Shown: positions 60,884-64,000 of the stretch, in pieces | How positions within the stretch are numbered: the stretch's first letter is position 1 | Layout: the number at the start of each line of letters is the position of its first letter | DNA from: Saccharina japonica | Taxonomy: Eukaryota; Sar; Phaeophyceae; Laminariales; Laminariaceae | DNA length: 64,000 nucleotides | NCBI GenBank assembly: GCA_008828725.1 | Contig: MEHQ01002784.1 | Span: 394,491-458,490, forward strand | Direction of reading: 5' to 3' | Translations under genes and position numbers: made by a program | The notes under the pieces: model-generated | Told to the model about the DNA's origin: nothing | Database searches by the model: none | Seen by the model: the letters and a program-made list of their open reading frames with translations, nothing else

Positions 60884-63800
60884 GTCACGGCCGCCCCCCT
60901 GGACCCGTTGTTGAAGCATGGTTCTGTTCGGCTCATGCCTGGGTTTTCTCTCCAACAAGCCGGCGGCAGCAGCGGCGGCAGCGGTGGTGACGATCGAACT
61001 AACACCGATGCAGCTCAAGGTAGGCAATAGGGGGGGAGGATGCAGCTCAAAGTACGAAAACATTGGTGTGGGGGGGGGGGGAGCAGTACAAGGGGAAAAA
61101 ATGGGGGGGGGGGGGGGTGACTCAGCATACCACCTAGGTCATGCATGATGATCGGGCGTGAGTCAAGAGGGGGGGGAGGGGGGGAGGGGGATGTACTCGT
61201 GTCGTGCATGGCCGTAGTCGTATGACCATAGACCCTCGCATCCCTACAATGCCGGGACGGAGCACGTTGGGTTTCACCAACCAGGCAGACATTGCTTGCA
61301 CCAAGCGCGAAGCGCCGGGAGGTGTTGGGCGAGTCGCATGAAGGGTAAGCTGCATCCTACTAAGAACCTCTTGTGAGGCGGACTTGCATATGGACGACAG
61401 CCCCCAATGAATTGATTTTATTTATGGTGTGTTCACTTCCGGAGACATCAATGGGTAGTACTATGTATCTGCCTCGTGGGTGCCTTGTCATATACACACT
61501 ACGTGATACGACCATTCCCTTTGTGCGGAGGTGCAGGTCAAAGTAAACACTACGAGGTAGGGAGGCGGGATGGGAAGGGGGTGGGTGGGGGGGGGCGAGG
61601 GGTGGCAGGAGGTTAAACTGATCAGCCATGCGAATTTCAGTCAACGAGTAGTGTACTTCTATATAGTACCGATGGATAAGACGGACCGACCGGTGGCGTG
61701 GGTTGCGATACAGTATAGTAGTAAATTGAAGTAGTAGTAGTACCAGATACCAGCCTGAGGGACTCGAAGCAGATCCTATGAGCGAGCCCCCGCGAAGAGT
61801 TCGATTCTAAAAATGCATGATTGTTTAATTTTCCACGCCAAAAAAATGTATCGTTGTAGCGTGAGTATCAAACAACCAAAAGCACGATAGAATATACTGT
61901 ATTGCACCTGCCAAGTTTTTACACGCTGTAAATCGTAAATCGAGTATTGTTGAAAATTGAAAATTGAAGAAAGAAAAAAAGAAAAAACATTGCGTACGGC
62001 TTGCAGCTGTCCCAGCTGGTGTCGAGAACCCTGAGCTTCGAACACCTGCCGGTCCTGATATTACAGTACGTTGTGTCACCCCCCCGCCCCACCCCCCCCC
62101 CCTGTCCTCGCACGACTACGGCCATGCATCAATATGAAGTACACCCCCCCCGTCCTCGCCCCCTACCTTCCAACTTCGATGTTGTCGATGCTGTTTTGTT
62201 GTCGTCGCTGTTACTATCGGTGGGACAACGATCCAGCTGATGAAAGCCCTCGAAAAGAAAAAGGAGCACTTCGCCCGTAAGTTTGAGCAGGAATTGAGCT
62301 TCACCAGGTGAGACAGATCATAAAAAAACATGCTTCCGCGCGACCTTTCAGACACAAGTTTTTACTTAAGCATGTGCCACGGTGCTTTGTTTTGTCCCGC
62401 TGTCGGGTCGCCTCCTATTGAGCCGTAGACACTCTTCGCCGCCGGCTTGCTGTATAGACCACGGAACCATAGACACGCTTTGCCACCGCTGCTAACTCGG
62501 AGGCGTACCGCTGAGACACTCCCCCCCCGCATGCAAAGAGCATTGCTGTACAACGGGAGTAGGACGCACAGTGTTGCACACATCATACGGATCATTCGCA
62601 TGATCTAGATCATTTGAGGTAGATATATTCCTGGTCTGCAATGATCTAGTTCATCATGTTGCCGAGTGGGAGCCATACAAATCTGCGTGATAATTCAGCA
62701 GCACAATTTCCTGGGTTGGACCTTGTGCCTTATAGTATACAAATCCAGTACAAAAATCTCAGATCGGTCGGTTTCGGATCCAGATGATCCAGATCACGAT
62801 CTAGTCCGTCACGTGCAGTACTACGCACTGCGCTGTAGTCGAGAGCTGTTTCTTTCTTCGCTGGCCTGCAGATGTACGTACGATAGTTACTGCTGTAGTT
62901 GCCAACAATATAGATACTATTAGGTGATGCGAATACTACAGCAATGGCGAAACATCGAGTTGACACGTTCCGATAGCCTTGGCTGGAAACATGATGCAAG
63001 CATACTGCAATCCCAAGTTTGTCACCAAAACATGGGCCCTGCTCTATAGGGAAAGTCACTCAATGCCTCCCTCCCTCCCTCCCTCCTTCCCTCTGCCCTA
63101 CCTGCCCGCCTGGTCCCACAGGGTGCTGCTTAAGCTCGGCACGGTCAAGACATGTAAGTCCGCGGCACTGTTGGACGCGGTGGAGTGCAAACGCGTTGAT
63201 TTTATAGGTAGCAGTCCAGAGGGATTCGTATATGCAACAGGCGTGTTTCTCCGTACGGTGTGCCACGGAAGGTGTCTACGCTTTCACTCCACGTTTTGTT
63301 GGTATGCTCGAAGAGCTCCACTTTGTTATCTACAACATAGTCTAGTAGTGTGGTACGCTTTGTAGTACAATCAACTGCTGCCACTACTGTGCGTTGCGCT
63401 TGGCTTGAGGCAGGACGCACAAAATTATTATCTTGACGAATGCGAAACCTTACTAAACTTACTGTAATAGGAAATCGGCGAAACTGACCCGTAACCCCTA
63501 ACCCTAAGCTCTGCGCCTTGTATCACGGTTTTGTATTACGATGTTGTATCACGATGTTGTATGACGGTGTTGTATCACGATGTTGTATCACGACGTTGTA
63601 TCACGATGTCGTATCACGACGTTGTATCACGATGTTGTACCACGATGTTGTATCACGATGTTGTATCACGACGTTGTATCACGATGTTGTATCACGAGGT
63701 TGTATCACGATGTTGTATCACGATGTTATATCACGATGTTGTATCACGATGTTGTATCACGATGATGTATGGAGGCAGTCATGCACGACGTGAGGAAGGT

Positions 63801-63915
63801 GTTCGAGGACAGAGACACCGACAAAAGCGGGCACATCGACATGAGCGAGATGTCGGCGGCGATGAAGGCGCTCAACGTGAAGCTCACAGAGGACGAGGTC
63901 AAGAGTCTCTTCGAG
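60884..63915 (+). CDS. EF-hand protein, 5' part (runs off the right edge)
   Basis: Three exons join in perfect phase. 62237-62307 reads LMKALEKKKEHFARKFEQEL. 63122-63153 reads VLLKLGTVKT, with split codon AG|G before it. 63779-63915 has split codon T|TC, then HDVRKVFEDRDTDKSGHIDM. The last holds one canonical EF-hand: loop DTDKSGHIDMSE with D1, D3, S5, G6, I8 and E12, a calcium-binding set. The flanking helices are HDVRKVFEDR and MSAAMKALNVKLTEDEVKSLFE. The next helix suggests a paired EF-hand in the following exon, outside the window. Earlier candidates are 60884-61019 (a possible ATG at 60918 begins MVLFGSCLGFLSNKP; donor AAG|GTAGGC) and about 62007-62065 (LSQLVSRTLSFEHLP). Their junction to 62237 does not close in phase with the donors I see, so the 5' end is uncertain. 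The subfamily cannot be named from one motif. Confidence 0.72.
61168..61545 (+). mobile_element. Family A element, near full-length copy, intronic
   Basis: It begins with long G runs and GTGTCGTGCATGGCCGTAG, then follows the same order as 31905-32277 in reverse complement, to CATTCCCTTTGTGCGGAGG near 61530. The two copies define the element at about 370 bp. Confidence 0.8.
62585..62800. repeat. Family D repeat, intronic, inverted relative to the 22850 copy
   Basis: GATCTAGATCATTTGAGGTA, ATATTCCTGGTCTGCAATGA, CATGTTGCCGAGTGGGAGCC and CCTGGGTTGGACCTTGTG correspond in reverse to the D landmarks (CCAACCCAGG, CCCACYCGGCAACATG, GATCAGGAATAT). Confidence 0.75.
63486..63770. repeat. 13-bp minisatellite (GATGTTGTATCAC)n upstream of the EF-hand exon
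   Basis: About 18 units of TATCACGATGTTG with point variants (GACG, GAGG, TGACGG) run from about 63527 to 63770, ending 8 bp before the exon acceptor. A short telomere-like CCCTAACCCTAA occurs just before it (63496-63507). Confidence 0.95.
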
Positions 63916-64000
63916 GTGAGTCAGAACCAACGTTCCTAACACAGACCCCAAACAACTACAGGACTAGACTCCCAGGGCGGAGAGGCGGGGGGGGAGGGGC

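Noticed and set aside
63496-63507. Telomere-like CCCTAACCCTAA as a chromosome end or fusion point
   Set aside because: Only about two units are present, so chance or slippage is sufficient explanation.

Overview
This is nuclear DNA of a eukaryote, very probably a brown alga close to Ectocarpus. The strongest pointer is a large intronless exon at 26149-31312. It encodes six cysteine/histidine repeats of the EsV-1-7 type, a motif known mainly from brown algae and their phaeoviruses. Other features agree: intron-rich genes with GT-AG and one GC-AG intron, long introns packed with repeats, Ala/Gly/Gln homopolymer-rich proteins, many CAG-type triplet tracts and a degraded DIRS-order retrotransposon. 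Two short N runs, at 35756-35758 and 38334-38346, show that this is draft assembly.

Layout. 1-6160: gene-poor DNA with a broken DIRS-like element (reverse transcriptase, RNase H, tyrosine recombinase). 6270-9050: GATCTG-rich repeats, a GC-rich palindromic block and a 1.57-kb foldback element. 9984-23473 (+): a seven-exon gene for the peroxisomal RING protein PEX2, whose splice phases agree at every junction; a tRNA-Glu(UUC) gene lies inside its third intron. 26149-38788 (+): the EsV-1-7 repeat gene, which probably continues through a phase-compatible splice into a cysteine-rich zinc-finger exon and two further exons. A 0.75-kb (GTCT)n tract and an inverted duplication around an assembly gap lie in this part. 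38789-48787: about 10 kb of intergenic repeats, including two degenerate tandem arrays and a nested transposon. 48788-53492 (-): an RCC1-repeat gene with a possible mitochondrial presequence. 55877-59118 (-): a complete three-exon gene for RNA polymerase I subunit RPA12. About 60.9-64 kb (+): the 5' part of an EF-hand gene that runs off the window.

The genes are unrelated housekeeping or regulatory loci, as is normal for a eukaryotic chromosome; there is no operon-like unit. The recurring theme is small non-autonomous repeats shared across introns and spacers. Family A is about 370 bp with a poly(C) end. Family B is an about 90-bp TTAA-flanked MITE. Family C is an about 170-bp MITE with CAGGACACCT ends. 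Families D and E are further dispersed repeats. Two nested insertions are informative: one allows an empty-site comparison, the other shows a TA target duplication. Family labels A-E are mine. All similarity calls come from reading the sequence; no database search was run.
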